This document shows positions 1 to 8,782 of a stretch of DNA of 64,000 nt, one piece after another. Made by a program: the position numbers and the translations under genes. The stretch covers positions 1 to 64,000 of the forward strand of contig NZ_JAMQKA010000026.1 in the NCBI RefSeq assembly GCF_031569985.1, in the 5' to 3' direction. Position 1 is the stretch's first letter; each line of letters opens with the position of its first letter. Under the pieces are notes generated by a model. The model did not search any database. It was not told the DNA's origin and saw only the letters and a list, made by a program, of their open reading frames with translations. Origin of the DNA: JAMQKA01 sp031569985. Lineage in GTDB: Bacteria; Bacteroidota; Rhodothermia; Balneolales; Balneolaceae.

Positions 1-12
1 ATTCTTGCATAA

Positions 13-81
13 GCAACACGAATATAACCCGCTTGGCCGAAGACCTCAGGGGCGCGCCCCTGAGGTCTTCCTACGTGTTGC
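13..81. repeat. Perfect 32-bp palindrome nested in an 8-bp inverted repeat
   Basis: Positions 39-70 are a perfect palindrome without a loop, centred on an AscI-like GGCGCGCC core. It is flanked by a second inverted pair, GCAACACG at 13-20 and CGTGTTGC at 74-81. As RNA or cruciform DNA the whole block would fold into a two-tier stem. It sits just beyond the stop codon of the minus-strand VCBS remnant, so it could end that transcript, but no U-run follows the stem on either strand, so an ordinary intrinsic terminator is not well supported. The structure is seen directly; its function is unknown. Confidence 0.85.
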
Positions 82-96
82 ACTTATTACTTGAAC

Positions 97-1491
97 TCAG
101 GATATCTTTAAATCTTTTTTCTCCTTCAGCTTTCGTAAAAAATGTTTGACCTGAGGGGTCACTGTGAAATGTATGCTTAGGTATGTGCAAATGATATGGA
201 AAACCATCGGTGAATTATTATTTCGGGCAACTACCAATAAAGTGTTCCCGTTACCCATCTTCACGCTGGCGATATCACGAGTTGCTCCTGGAATAAACCA
301 TCCCGTATCACTTGATCTCCACGTAGTAAAAACCCTGTCATCTGTACTCAAAGCTGCTCCATAGCTGGCATTATATTGTCCAGCTATTGGTTTAACTTCA
401 TGCATATTACCTCCCATCAGTAGTTCTGGGAAGTTGTCCCCGTTTAGATCCCCACTCCATATTCCATAAATTGGTGAAAATTGGGTGCGAAGTGGTAGCC
501 GTTGAACCTGGACTCCATCGGGCTTATTCCAGACAATAATGCTGGGCAGTTCCGAAGCCTGAAGCTGCTGAGCTTGAGCAAGTTGATTCGAACTAAAAAT
601 ATCCTGAATAGTCTGACCACCATAGCTGGCATAATTAGGATATTTTTCCTCCAGTGATGGCATTTGTTCCAAAAGCTCGTGTCTGAGTGCCACAGAGTAG
701 TCTTTACCATCTTTAGGCATACTCAAAATCTGGGTTATTTGCCCGTTTCGTTCAAAGTCACCAACCCACATTTTAACAGGATGATCTTGACTAGCTTCAA
801 ATCGGGAATTCAACCCGTGATTTCCAAGAACCAAATCCATACGTCCATCCTTATTAAGATCCGCCGGATGCACTACATTCCACCATCCCGAAAGCGTGTC
901 TGATAAACCCAGTGCCCCGCTGATATTCTTAAGTTGACTCCCTGTATTTTGATATACCTGTACTCCCATCCATTCCCCCACCACTACCAGATCCTCCCGA
1001 CCATCCAAATCCCAATCTGTCCAGGCCGCATCGGTGATCATGCCCAATTCAGAGAAATCAGTCGCCCATTGACTCGTTACATTTTTAAATCTTCCCTTCC
1101 CATCGCCCTCCAGAAGGAAACCACGGGCGGGCAATCCCACTGCAAATAACTGTAGACGCTCTCCAACAAACAGATCCATGTGACCGTCACCATTGAAATC
1201 ACCGACCTCAACGGTAGCTGTGCTAGCCAGAGAGCTTAAACTGGGGAGCATCTGGCCTGACCGGGCAAATCCGCCTTTACCATCTCCAAAATACAGACGA
1301 TCCAACAGTGCCATCGCTCCGTGTGAATAGGAATTTCCACCGCTGGTCACATAAAGATCCAGGTTTCCATCCTCATTGGCGTCAAACAATACACAATCAG
1401 TGTCTTCTGAATCCTTATCCTCGGTAAATGCGGGAGGCTGGATAGTGTTCAGTTTATAGGTAGAACTCCAGCTGCGATTCGAAGTAAAGCA
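97..1491 (-). pseudogene. 5'-truncated VCBS/FG-GAP repeat protein (ASPIC/UnbV-like)
   Basis: This is the C-terminal part of an exported beta-propeller protein of the VCBS/FG-GAP type often found next to SusC/D systems. Repeats of the form D-x-N-x-D-G-x-x-D-L are visible (for example FDANEDGNLDLYV, DFNGDGHMDLFVG, DLNKDGRMDLVLG and DLNGDNFPELLMG), the Ca-binding loops of integrin-like blades. The first usable start is a TTG at 1389, but the frame stays open to 1491 and those extra codons still read like the family (PPAFTEDKDSEDTDCVLFD). There is no ATG, signal peptide or upstream half before a TGA at 1492-1494. Full-length relatives are about twice as long or more. The last ~30 residues are basic and unlike a normal propeller end. 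I call it a gene remnant; it might still be translated from TTG. Confidence 0.75.
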
Positions 1492-1566
1492 TCAGAATTG
1501 AATATTTCATTGAAACCAACCAATCAATCACCTTATAATCGAAGGAAGTAAAAATAGGAGATATTT

Positions 1567-1695
1567 ATGGCACGTCGAGAGGTTAGACAATCTGGAAAAA
1601 ACCTGGATAAAGACATTACTTCACTTTGTAACCATGGACAGGTTTGGCCACCGAGACAAAAAAGAAATGCTATTAGAGATATAAAAGGGGGGTGA
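1567..1695 (+). pseudogene. DUF3892-type small protein, apparently frameshifted
   Basis: A 42-codon frame begins at ATG 1567 with a good ribosome site (AGGAG at 1556-1560, six bases upstream). It reads as the N-terminal part of the DUF3892 family: a lysine/glycine start, then DITSLCNHGQVWPP and NAIRDIKGG. Family members continue with a Gly-x-x-x-Tyr-Tyr segment, but here a TGA follows a run of six G (1687-1692). Dropping one G gives GGDYTCNM before a further stop, which resembles the expected continuation. The likely event is a +1 insertion in the G-run. The family function is unknown. Family assignment is from remembered motif pattern. Confidence 0.5.
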
Positions 1696-1767
1696 CTACA
1701 CATGTAATATGTGAGAGGTCCCGGTACAGATGATATCTTGTGGAATTTTTTATTATTGTATCAAAGT

Positions 1768-2223
1768 TTATTTCTCCTGAATGACTTCTTTCATATGTAA
1801 AATAGGATACGGACGTCCACCGGAGTCTGTCTCTGATCGGCCAACAACCTCGAACCCAACTGATTTATAGAATTTGATAGCTTCGGGATTCTGCTCATTG
1901 ACATCTACAACCAAACTTCCTTTTAGCTGCCGGGCATGATTTACAAGCATTTTCCCTCCGCCTTTTCCGAAGTGTGAAGGATGTAGAAAAAGGGCTTCCA
2001 GATTGTTATCAGCCAGGCCAGCAAATCCGATAATTTCTTCACCGGAAAGTAAGACCCATAATTCAAGAGCTGGCAATGCCTGTTCTTCGACAAGGGGCAA
2101 AAGCTCTTGAATTTCCTGTTCGGATAAAAAAGTATGGGTGGCCCGAACGGATGCAAGCCATATCTCAAGCAGGAGAGCCCTATCCGAAGGTTTAGCAGAT
2201 CGTATGGTTAGTTTGTTTGTCAT
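1768..2223 (-). CDS. yjaB: YjaB-like GNAT N-acetyltransferase
   Basis: This 151-residue GNAT-fold acetyltransferase resembles E. coli YjaB over its whole length. Shared stretches include the N-terminal IWLASVRATHTFLS, the acetyl-CoA-binding region FLHPSHFGKGGGKMLVNHA (the glycine-rich pyrophosphate loop), VDVNEQNPEAIKFYKSVGFEV and the C-terminal GRPYPILHM. Family members transfer the acetyl group of acetyl-CoA to an amine, but the YjaB substrate is not firmly known. ATG 2223 gives the usual family length. It is a single gene, with a 378-base stretch of remnant DNA on its downstream side. Confidence 0.85.
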   Translation of the reverse strand: MTNKLTIRSAKPSDRALLLEIWLASVRATHTFLSEQEIQELLPLVEEQALPALELWVLLSGEEIIGFAGLADNNLEALFLHPSHFGKGGGKMLVNHARQLKGSLVVDVNEQNPEAIKFYKSVGFEVVGRSETDSGGRPYPILHMKEVIQEK

Positions 2224-2894
2224 TATATTATTTCCGATTTAAGTCTGAGCGATTCAAATTCAATTAATTAATTAGTTGAAATCAGTCACATTTCAAAAGT
2301 AGCCCTATTCGTCAGGTAGTGATTCTTTGATAACTGCTTTGCAATCTCGTCGAACGACACGACCAGTCATTCAATGATAACTGCTCACCCTTACAGACGT
2401 AAGGTTCGGCCTTACAATGTGAGGCGAACGTTTCTTATAGCTTGGGACGGAGACATTTTTTTACCAGACATATAAACTACTTTTCTAAGCAATCTCTATG
2501 AAGTTCTGTTTTCCGTATATTTTTTGGCGATAATTTAGGGTCTCTTGTTGATACGTCTTGACTCGCTGCGTAACGACAACTAAGTTTTATTTCTTGGCAG
2601 TTAAGTACGATCCGAACATTTAGATACCGAATTAATATTATTTGGGGAAGGGATAAATCCATCTTATTAAAAGTCGGTCTAATGCAATAGTAATGATTTT
2701 TTGTTAGATTTTTAATTAGTATCCTATATTGAACTTTGTTTACACTGGTTGATATTAGGAAAGCAACGTAATTCGAAAATCAAGCAATTAGAATACACGT
2801 AACAACAGTTGAGACCCTTCGAATGTTTCTCATTTGCATTAGGTTGCATTCAACTTTTAGAGGTGACCTATAGGATTGGGGCAATAATAGTTTT
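2224..2894. other. Intergenic, 671 bases; one dispersed-repeat-like stretch
   Basis: No convincing gene is visible on either strand. The only structure noted is near 2389-2431, where CTTAC and GTAAG alternate (CTTACAGACGTAAGG, then CCTTAC and GAACG). A similar arrangement occurs at about 6099-6146 upstream of the homocysteine methyltransferase, so the two may be copies of one degenerate element. A GATAACTGCT direct repeat flanks part of it. The right end must contain the promoter of the TolB/TPR gene, but I cannot place it. Confidence 0.5.
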
Positions 2895-4691
2895 ATGGGT
2901 GGTGATTCAAAATATCAAAAACGCATAGCGCTAGCGGTTTTGCCTTTTGAAAATCTGACGCCTGGAGAGGAGGCAGATATCTTCTGTCGATCATTCAGTA
3001 TCGATCTTATAACCGAGCTTTCCCGGTTCCGGCAATTTGAGATCATTGCCTTTGACTCGGTCAAAGATTTGCGGCCGGATACTAAAGATTGGCAAACATT
3101 TTTTGATGATCTGCACACCGATTATTTCGTCAGCGGTACATTTCGAACCGACAAAGAAAAAATTCGGATTAATGTCCGTCTTTTGGAAAGTGATACTCAC
3201 CGACTGGTATGGGCCGACCGTTTCGAAGAAGAGGCAGGTCAACTGATGGAACTGCAGGAAAAGTTGCTGCGTAAAGTGGTGGCAATGCTTCAGGAACAGA
3301 TGAATTACGATCTGATTTCACAGATCCCCAAAAAACAGAAAACGGATTTAAAAGCTTATGAATGCTGGCTGTACGGCATTGAAGAGGTAAAAAAGGGAAC
3401 TGTTGAAAGCGACCTGAAGGCCAGAGAGTTTTTTCAACAGGCGCTTGAAATTGATCCGAATTACTCACTGGCTTATTCCGGTATGTCGCTCACCTATTTC
3501 AACGAATGGAGCTGCCAGCTTTGGGACCGTTGGGAGCTCAGTCAGAACGGTGCGTTTGAATGGGCTAAAAAAGCGATTGAACTGGATGAGCAGAACTACG
3601 TGGCGGCATATATTTTGGGCCGGGTATTTCTTTACCAGCATGCTTTTGAGACAGCCGAACATTACTTGCGCAAATCACTTCGTTTAAATTCTAATGACTC
3701 GCTAAGTCTTGTTCGGATAGCTCTTTGCTTCAATTATCTTGGCTATCATAAAGAAGCATTTCAGCTCTATGAACGAGCATTGCGTCTCAATCCTGTAGCA
3801 AGTGAAATATATCATCCTGCGGGTGCTGTAATCCTATTTGAACTTGGCAGATTCAAGGAAGCACTTGAACTTGCCAATCGTTCTGATTCTATACCATTTG
3901 CCGATTATAAAGCGTACTGTGCTGCTGCCTGGTACGAGCTCGGGAATCAGGAAAAGATGAAGGAGTGCCTGAATGAATTTCTCGATGAATATAACAGGCT
4001 CATTAATCGCGGCAAAAATGCAACTATTCAGGAAGCGATTGAATGGATGAGTGCCGTCAATCCCTACCGGAATCAGACACGTCTCGAAAATTTTTGGACC
4101 TATCTTACTGATGGAGAGTTTGAATTAAAAAAACACGAAGCTCCCGTTCTGACAGAAGATCAACCCCAATCGATAAAAGAAGGTCCGGATTTTTGGGAAT
4201 TCACATATGGAGGAAAAACAGTGCAACTGGTAGCTGTAAAAGGATTTGTCAATCTAAAGATGTTGATGCAAAACATAAGAACTCCCGTTCACTGCTGCGA
4301 GCTGATGGGAACGGCTGTTCTATCTAAAGGGGAGAGGGTTCTTGATGAGCAGGCTAAATCTGAGTACAGGCAAAAAATCAGTACGCTTCAAAATGAGATT
4401 GAAGAAGCTGAAAATCACCAGGATTTTGAAAAGGCAGGGAAGTTGCAGGAAGAGTATGAGCAATTAGTTGAGCATTTGTCAAAATCGCTGGGTCTCGACG
4501 GTTCTCCCCGGGTGAAAGGTGATACGGTTGAACGGGCACGCTCAGCTGTCACCTGGCGTATTCGGAGTGCGATTGCCAAAATCGAAAAGGAACACCCAGT
4601 CTTGGGTAAACACCTTTCAAACTCCATAAAAACCGGAACCTTTTGTTCCTATGAGCCAGAGCAGGAGGAACATTGGGAGGTTTATAACTGA
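2895..4691 (+). CDS. TolB-like/TPR protein with C-terminal coiled coil
   Basis: This is a 598-residue cytoplasmic protein with three parts. Residues ~12-130 match the TolB/FlgO-like N-terminal domain found attached to adenylate cyclases and winged-helix regulators (LAVLPFENLTPGEEADIF, YFVSGTFR, VWADRFEEE). Residues ~150-360 are tetratricopeptide repeats (ALEIDPNYSLAYSGMSLTYF, AIELDEQNYVAAYILGRVF). Residues 430-598 form a module seen at the C-end of bacterial signalling ATPases: a W-x-F-x-Y-G-G-K segment, a charged coiled coil (~484-533), then RARSAVTWRIRSAIAKIE and a TGTFCSY tail. No cyclase, kinase, ATPase or helix-turn-helix domain is present, so it looks like a stand-alone sensor/scaffold. 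No signal peptide. Its direct role is not known. Confidence 0.7.
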   Translation: MGGDSKYQKRIALAVLPFENLTPGEEADIFCRSFSIDLITELSRFRQFEIIAFDSVKDLRPDTKDWQTFFDDLHTDYFVSGTFRTDKEKIRINVRLLESDTHRLVWADRFEEEAGQLMELQEKLLRKVVAMLQEQMNYDLISQIPKKQKTDLKAYECWLYGIEEVKKGTVESDLKAREFFQQALEIDPNYSLAYSGMSLTYFNEWSCQLWDRWELSQNGAFEWAKKAIELDEQNYVAAYILGRVFLYQHAFETAEHYLRKSLRLNSNDSLSLVRIALCFNYLGYHKEAFQLYERALRLNPVASEIYHPAGAVILFELGRFKEALELANRSDSIPFADYKAYCAAAWYELGNQEKMKECLNEFLDEYNRLINRGKNATIQEAIEWMSAVNPYRNQTRLENFWTYLTDGEFELKKHEAPVLTEDQPQSIKEGPDFWEFTYGGKTVQLVAVKGFVNLKMLMQNIRTPVHCCELMGTAVLSKGERVLDEQAKSEYRQKISTLQNEIEEAENHQDFEKAGKLQEEYEQLVEHLSKSLGLDGSPRVKGDTVERARSAVTWRIRSAIAKIEKEHPVLGKHLSNSIKTGTFCSYEPEQEEHWEVYN

Positions 4692-4765
4692 TAATTTTTG
4701 GTATTCCATGCTGTATGATTTCTTATAATTTCGATCATTAAAAAAAGGACGAGCACGTTGATTTT

Positions 4766-5209
4766 GTGAAAAAGGATATTTCCTTTGTGTTTAGTTCTGA
4801 ATACATTATCAGCACGCACAAAGAATACAGAGAGGCTCATCTGCTTGACGGATTTATTGCTTATGAAGATGGGGAGACGGCAGGAGTATTACTATTTTCT
4901 GAGGACGGTGGGGAATGTGAATTGGTATATCTTCACTCCTTGCGGGAGGGAAAGGGCATTGCCAAAAGATTGATCAAAAGACTAATTGAATATACGCAGG
5001 ATAACCGCATCTCGCGCCTTTATGTGGTTACGACTAATGATAATATTACAGCATTGAAATTGTATCAACAGGTCGGTTTTAGGATCAAAACCGTATATCC
5101 GGATGCGATGGACAGGGTCAGGCAAAAAAAACCAATGATCCCGAAAGTCGGCAATCATGGCATTCCATTACGGGATTTGATCGAGCTGGATTTCGTAATG
5201 AAAAAATAA
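4766..5209 (+). CDS. GNAT family N-acetyltransferase
   Basis: A 147-residue protein with the GNAT core: ELVYLHSLREGKGIAKRLIK carries the acetyl-CoA-binding loop, and LYVVTTNDNITALKLYQQVGF is the beta5-alpha4 region. The C-terminal segment, with IPKVGNHGIPLRDLIELDFV, matches a subgroup of GNAT proteins of unknown substrate. The GTG at 4766 is the only reasonable start because a TAA lies nine codons upstream in frame; AAGGAC lies about 15 bases upstream. The methyltransferase starts three bases after the stop, so the two genes are almost certainly cotranscribed. Confidence 0.8.
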   Translation: MKKDISFVFSSEYIISTHKEYREAHLLDGFIAYEDGETAGVLLFSEDGGECELVYLHSLREGKGIAKRLIKRLIEYTQDNRISRLYVVTTNDNITALKLYQQVGFRIKTVYPDAMDRVRQKKPMIPKVGNHGIPLRDLIELDFVMKK

Positions 5210-5212
5210 AAG

Positions 5213-5956
5213 ATGAAAGAGGCTTACAAAGAAAACCTGGCTTTCATACACGATGCCGGATTCGGTCATCTTGCCAAAGATGCAGCTCACTTTCTGTTGG
5301 ATTCCTTAAAGCAGGCGGGCATTCATAAAGGGAGGTTTGTTGATATCGGTTGCGGCAGCGGCATCACCTGCCGGTTATTGAGCGATGCAGGATTTGAGGT
5401 GACCGGTATCGACATTTCCGAATCGTTACTTGAAATGGCAAGATCCCGGGTACCGGAGGGGAAGTTTTATAAGGAGTCCTTTCTTACGTATTATATTCCT
5501 CGATGCACCGCCGTAGCTGCGATTGGAGAGGTGATGAACTACATCTTTGACGAAACAAATGATAGGCAGAAACGGCACCGCTTTTTTGAGAGGGTGTATG
5601 AGGCTTTGGAGCCGGGCGGATGTTTTCTTTTCGATGTTGCCGGGGCTGCACGTGCTCCATCAGCCGGCTCACAAAAAACATTTTCAACAAATGCCGAATG
5701 GGCAGTTCTCATGGAAACAGACACCGACCATTCAAACAATATCTTAACCAGACATATTACGACCTTCAGAAAGAAGGGGAGTCAATATGAACGGGATTTC
5801 GAAGTTCATAAACTTCAACTACTTAATATATCCGAAATTGAAGAATCGTTAAAACAGATTGGTTTTAATGTGTATCTGTTGGACTCCTACCATAAAAACC
5901 TCCTGCCCAAGGGTCTTGTTGGATTTCTGGCATTAAAGGAACAAATCGATCCATAG
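5213..5956 (+). CDS. Class I SAM-dependent methyltransferase
   Basis: A 247-residue Rossmann-fold methyltransferase. Motif I is FVDIGCGSGITCRLL (about residues 42-56), followed by the acidic motif II (VTGIDISESLLEMA), and LEPGGCFLFDVAG is the post-motif strand that usually ends the SAM pocket. The fold and cofactor are secure, but the substrate cannot be told. It follows the GNAT gene with a three-base gap, which suggests a two-gene unit modifying a small molecule or protein. ATG start. Confidence 0.85.
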   Translation: MKEAYKENLAFIHDAGFGHLAKDAAHFLLDSLKQAGIHKGRFVDIGCGSGITCRLLSDAGFEVTGIDISESLLEMARSRVPEGKFYKESFLTYYIPRCTAVAAIGEVMNYIFDETNDRQKRHRFFERVYEALEPGGCFLFDVAGAARAPSAGSQKTFSTNAEWAVLMETDTDHSNNILTRHITTFRKKGSQYERDFEVHKLQLLNISEIEESLKQIGFNVYLLDSYHKNLLPKGLVGFLALKEQIDP

Positions 5957-6190
5957 TTTTCTGCCTTTCTGAGGGTTTAATGAATTAAGTGCTCTCAATC
6001 TTAAAAGATCTCATGGTTTCCTTTTCAGGAAGCCATCCCTTAAAAAATACTGCTGCAAACAGGCAACCAATTTACTGCTAAGTCTGTAAGGCTGTCCCCA
6101 CTTACATCGTAAGGTGAGAACTTACGCCTTTAGGGATGAACGTCATGATGAAAAAAACCATCAACATTCATAACCCTAAAGGACAATACC

Positions 6191-7156
6191 ATGACTACAA
6201 ATAACATATTCCAAAAAGATTTCTATCTGGCCGATGGCGGCCTGGAAACGACCCTTATCTATCACCAGGGACTCAAGCTCAATCATTTTGCGGCGTTTGA
6301 GCTGCTAACCCATGAGCAGGGCAAAGAGGAGATGGCCAAATATTATGTTCCCTACCTCGACCTTGCCGAGAAGAAGGGCTTGAACTTTATCCTGGAAACT
6401 CCCACCTGGCGAGCCAATCCCGATTGGGCGTACAAACTAGGCTATTCAAATGACGAATTGAATGCCATTAACCGCAACGCCGTAACGTTTTTACGGAGTC
6501 TCCTAGCTTCCCATACCATCGATTCATCGAAGGTCGTATTAAGCGGCTGCGTAGGACCCCGGGGAGACGGCTATATCGCCGGAGACTGTATGACCCCCGC
6601 CGAAGCCAAGGCCTATCACTTTGAGCAAATCCAGGCCTTTGCACTGGCCGATGCCGATATCACCTCGGCCATCACGATGACCTACAGCGATGAAGCCCTG
6701 GGCATTGCTCTGGCTGCCAGGGAACTCCATATTCCGGCCGTAATCTCATTTACAGTGGAAACCGACGGGCGGCTTCCCAACGGTGAAACGCTGAAATCCG
6801 CCATCGAAAAAGTGGATGCGGAATTGGACGGATATCCGGAGCACTATATGATTAATTGTGCCCATCCTGAGCATTTTATCCATGTGCTAGAGGAAAAAGG
6901 TAACTGGAAATCCCGTATTCGCGGCGTGCGGGCTAATGCCTCCACAAAAAGTCACGCCGAGCTGGACGCTTCAGACACCCTGGATACCGGCGACAAGTCG
7001 CGGCTTACCGAGGGATACCGGAAGTTAAGTACGCTTCTTCCCAACCTGATAGTTTTGGGCGGATGCTGCGGTACCGATCATACCCATCTCCAGGTAATCT
7101 GCGAGGCGACAGTTTCGGGACAAGACAAAACACAAAAGGTTGAAGCTTCTAAATAA
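6191..7156 (+). CDS. mmuM: Homocysteine S-methyltransferase family protein (MmuM-like)
   Basis: A 321-residue TIM-barrel enzyme of the Pfam S-methyl_trans family, which moves a methyl group from S-methylmethionine or a related donor to homocysteine. The three zinc-binding cysteines are present: C223 in INCAHP and the pair C292/C293 in GGCCGT. The N-terminal LADGGLETTLIY is the usual start of the barrel. No cobalamin domain, so it is the short MmuM type rather than MetH. An APC permease begins 38 bases downstream, as in the E. coli mmuP-mmuM pair, although the order is reversed. The specific donor is inferred. Confidence 0.8.
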   Translation: MTTNNIFQKDFYLADGGLETTLIYHQGLKLNHFAAFELLTHEQGKEEMAKYYVPYLDLAEKKGLNFILETPTWRANPDWAYKLGYSNDELNAINRNAVTFLRSLLASHTIDSSKVVLSGCVGPRGDGYIAGDCMTPAEAKAYHFEQIQAFALADADITSAITMTYSDEALGIALAARELHIPAVISFTVETDGRLPNGETLKSAIEKVDAELDGYPEHYMINCAHPEHFIHVLEEKGNWKSRIRGVRANASTKSHAELDASDTLDTGDKSRLTEGYRKLSTLLPNLIVLGGCCGTDHTHLQVICEATVSGQDKTQKVEASK

Positions 7157-7194
7157 TATTCATCAGAAATAGAAATAAATAAAATTGAAAAGCA

Positions 7195-8670
7195 ATGAGT
7201 AATAAACTTAGAAACAAAAACATGAAACAACATATCGGTACCTGGGAAGTGATGGTGGCCGGTGTAGCCCTTGTGGTTGCTGCCAGCACCCTGGTTACAG
7301 ACTTTTCGGGTTATTTCTCCTTTGGATGGGGATTCGCAATAGCCCTGTTACTTGGTTTTGGAATTAACCTATTATTGGGCCTTTCGGCGGCAGAGCTGAG
7401 TGTTGCCTACCCGCGGGCGGGTGCTTTGTATGACTACGTGAGTGCCATCTTCAGCGGACGAAAAGGAAAATTTTGGGGCACCTTTGTAGGACTTGCCTTT
7501 TTCGGCATGTTTGGGTTTACAGCTTCAGGAGAAACCGCTGCAGGTGCATTTGGCCTGCAGGCACTATTCCAATCGGAACTGGATATCCGCTATTTTATTG
7601 TCATTCTCAGTGTGATGGCGGTCATCCCCAATATTCTGGGAATTAAAACAACTGCCTGGGTAAGTGCAGGATTACTGCTGTTTATGCTGGGGATCCGCTG
7701 GTTCTTTGGGCTGGCCGGATTCATGGGCTGGGGTGATACCGGGGCATGGAGTGCAGTCAACCTGCAAACCGGCTCAGCCGGCCTTCTTTGGTTTGGCGAA
7801 GGTGGAATTCTCACAGCCGGACTGGCATTGGCTTTCTGGAGTTTTGTGGGCATTGAGTTTGCTTGCTCGCTGGCCGAAGAGGTAAAGCATCCCCAAAAAT
7901 CATTACCCCGCGGGCTCATTTTTGGTCTCGTTGGTATTCTTGCTACCTCGCTGGTAATGGGGATTGGTGTCACAGGATCCGCCCCGCTTTCAGTATGGCA
8001 AAATGCCACAGAAGGTGCTGCAGGAGCCCACGGTGAAGCCCCCCAGCTGGCGGTAGGGCAGCTCATGTTTGGTGATGTAGGATACTCGTTGATGGCTCTA
8101 GCTTCGGTTGCAGCTACTTTAGGAACGCTTACCGTAGCCTTTGCAGCGATGCCGCGCATTATCTATAGTGTAGCACGCGATGGAAATTTCTTTGGTCCGC
8201 TTTCACGGTTTTTTGGCAAGCTGCACCCGAAATTCGGTACACCGGTTGCAGCAACCATATTGACATTTTTCCTTTATCTGCTTCCGGCTTTGTATAGCAG
8301 TGCGGTTATCGATTGGCTGTACTCGGCTGCCTACCTGTGGATCCTTCTTTATGTAGTATTCCACGTGCTGGTAATTATAAACCGTTCCTTTAATCCGAAC
8401 ACTAAGAAGGCCTTCCGGGGCTCATGGATTACAGTTGCAGCAGCGGTGGGAATTCTTACCACACTGGTAGCCCTGTATTTCGCTTTCGCCGGGGCACACT
8501 GGCAATATGGTGGAAGGGCCCTAATCGTAACGGCCGGAGCACTTCTTGTCACCGTGGTTTCTTTCAGGATGACTGATAAACCGGAAGAGAGCCCAATACC
8601 TGCAGTTGTAGAAGCTGAAGAACCGTCAAGCATTCCAGCTTTTTCAACTGCCCATGAATTAGACGAATAG
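7195..8670 (+). CDS. APC superfamily amino acid/amine permease
   Basis: A 491-residue inner-membrane transporter with about twelve hydrophobic segments. The first helix region (GTWEVMVAGVALVVAASTLV) and SAAELSVAYPRAGALYDYVS after helix 2 match the amino acid-polyamine-organocation family. FVGIEFACSLAEEVKHPQKS is the conserved helix 6-loop motif. Substrate is not visible. Being between an S-methyl_trans enzyme and a secreted amine oxidase, it could import S-methylmethionine or an amine-derived product. The C-terminal ~30 residues are acidic and cytoplasmic. Confidence 0.85.
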   Translation: MSNKLRNKNMKQHIGTWEVMVAGVALVVAASTLVTDFSGYFSFGWGFAIALLLGFGINLLLGLSAAELSVAYPRAGALYDYVSAIFSGRKGKFWGTFVGLAFFGMFGFTASGETAAGAFGLQALFQSELDIRYFIVILSVMAVIPNILGIKTTAWVSAGLLLFMLGIRWFFGLAGFMGWGDTGAWSAVNLQTGSAGLLWFGEGGILTAGLALAFWSFVGIEFACSLAEEVKHPQKSLPRGLIFGLVGILATSLVMGIGVTGSAPLSVWQNATEGAAGAHGEAPQLAVGQLMFGDVGYSLMALASVAATLGTLTVAFAAMPRIIYSVARDGNFFGPLSRFFGKLHPKFGTPVAATILTFFLYLLPALYSSAVIDWLYSAAYLWILLYVVFHVLVIINRSFNPNTKKAFRGSWITVAAAVGILTTLVALYFAFAGAHWQYGGRALIVTAGALLVTVVSFRMTDKPEESPIPAVVEAEEPSSIPAFSTAHELDE

Positions 8671-8782
8671 CCCAGACGGCTATACATCCTCAACCTGCCG
8701 GCCGAGCTTCCAGATCCATACGTTCTAAAATTGGAAAAGGGGCCGGCTGGCAGTTAATAGTCATTATAAGAATTAAAATATC

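Noticed and set aside
2477..2662. 61-residue minus-strand frame in the 2.2-2.9 kb gap
   Set aside because: No family-like text, no ribosome site and random composition; treated as a chance frame.
5957..6190. Possible SAM or cobalamin riboswitch before the homocysteine methyltransferase
   Set aside because: The conserved SAM-I core or B12 box is not visible; only a weak hairpin near 6016 and a CTTAC/GTAAG stretch, so I cannot support a riboswitch.
7590..8159. 189-residue minus-strand frame opposite the permease
   Set aside because: It is rich in Pro, Ser and Ala and lies fully inside the permease gene on the other strand; the + strand reading has the clear family motifs.
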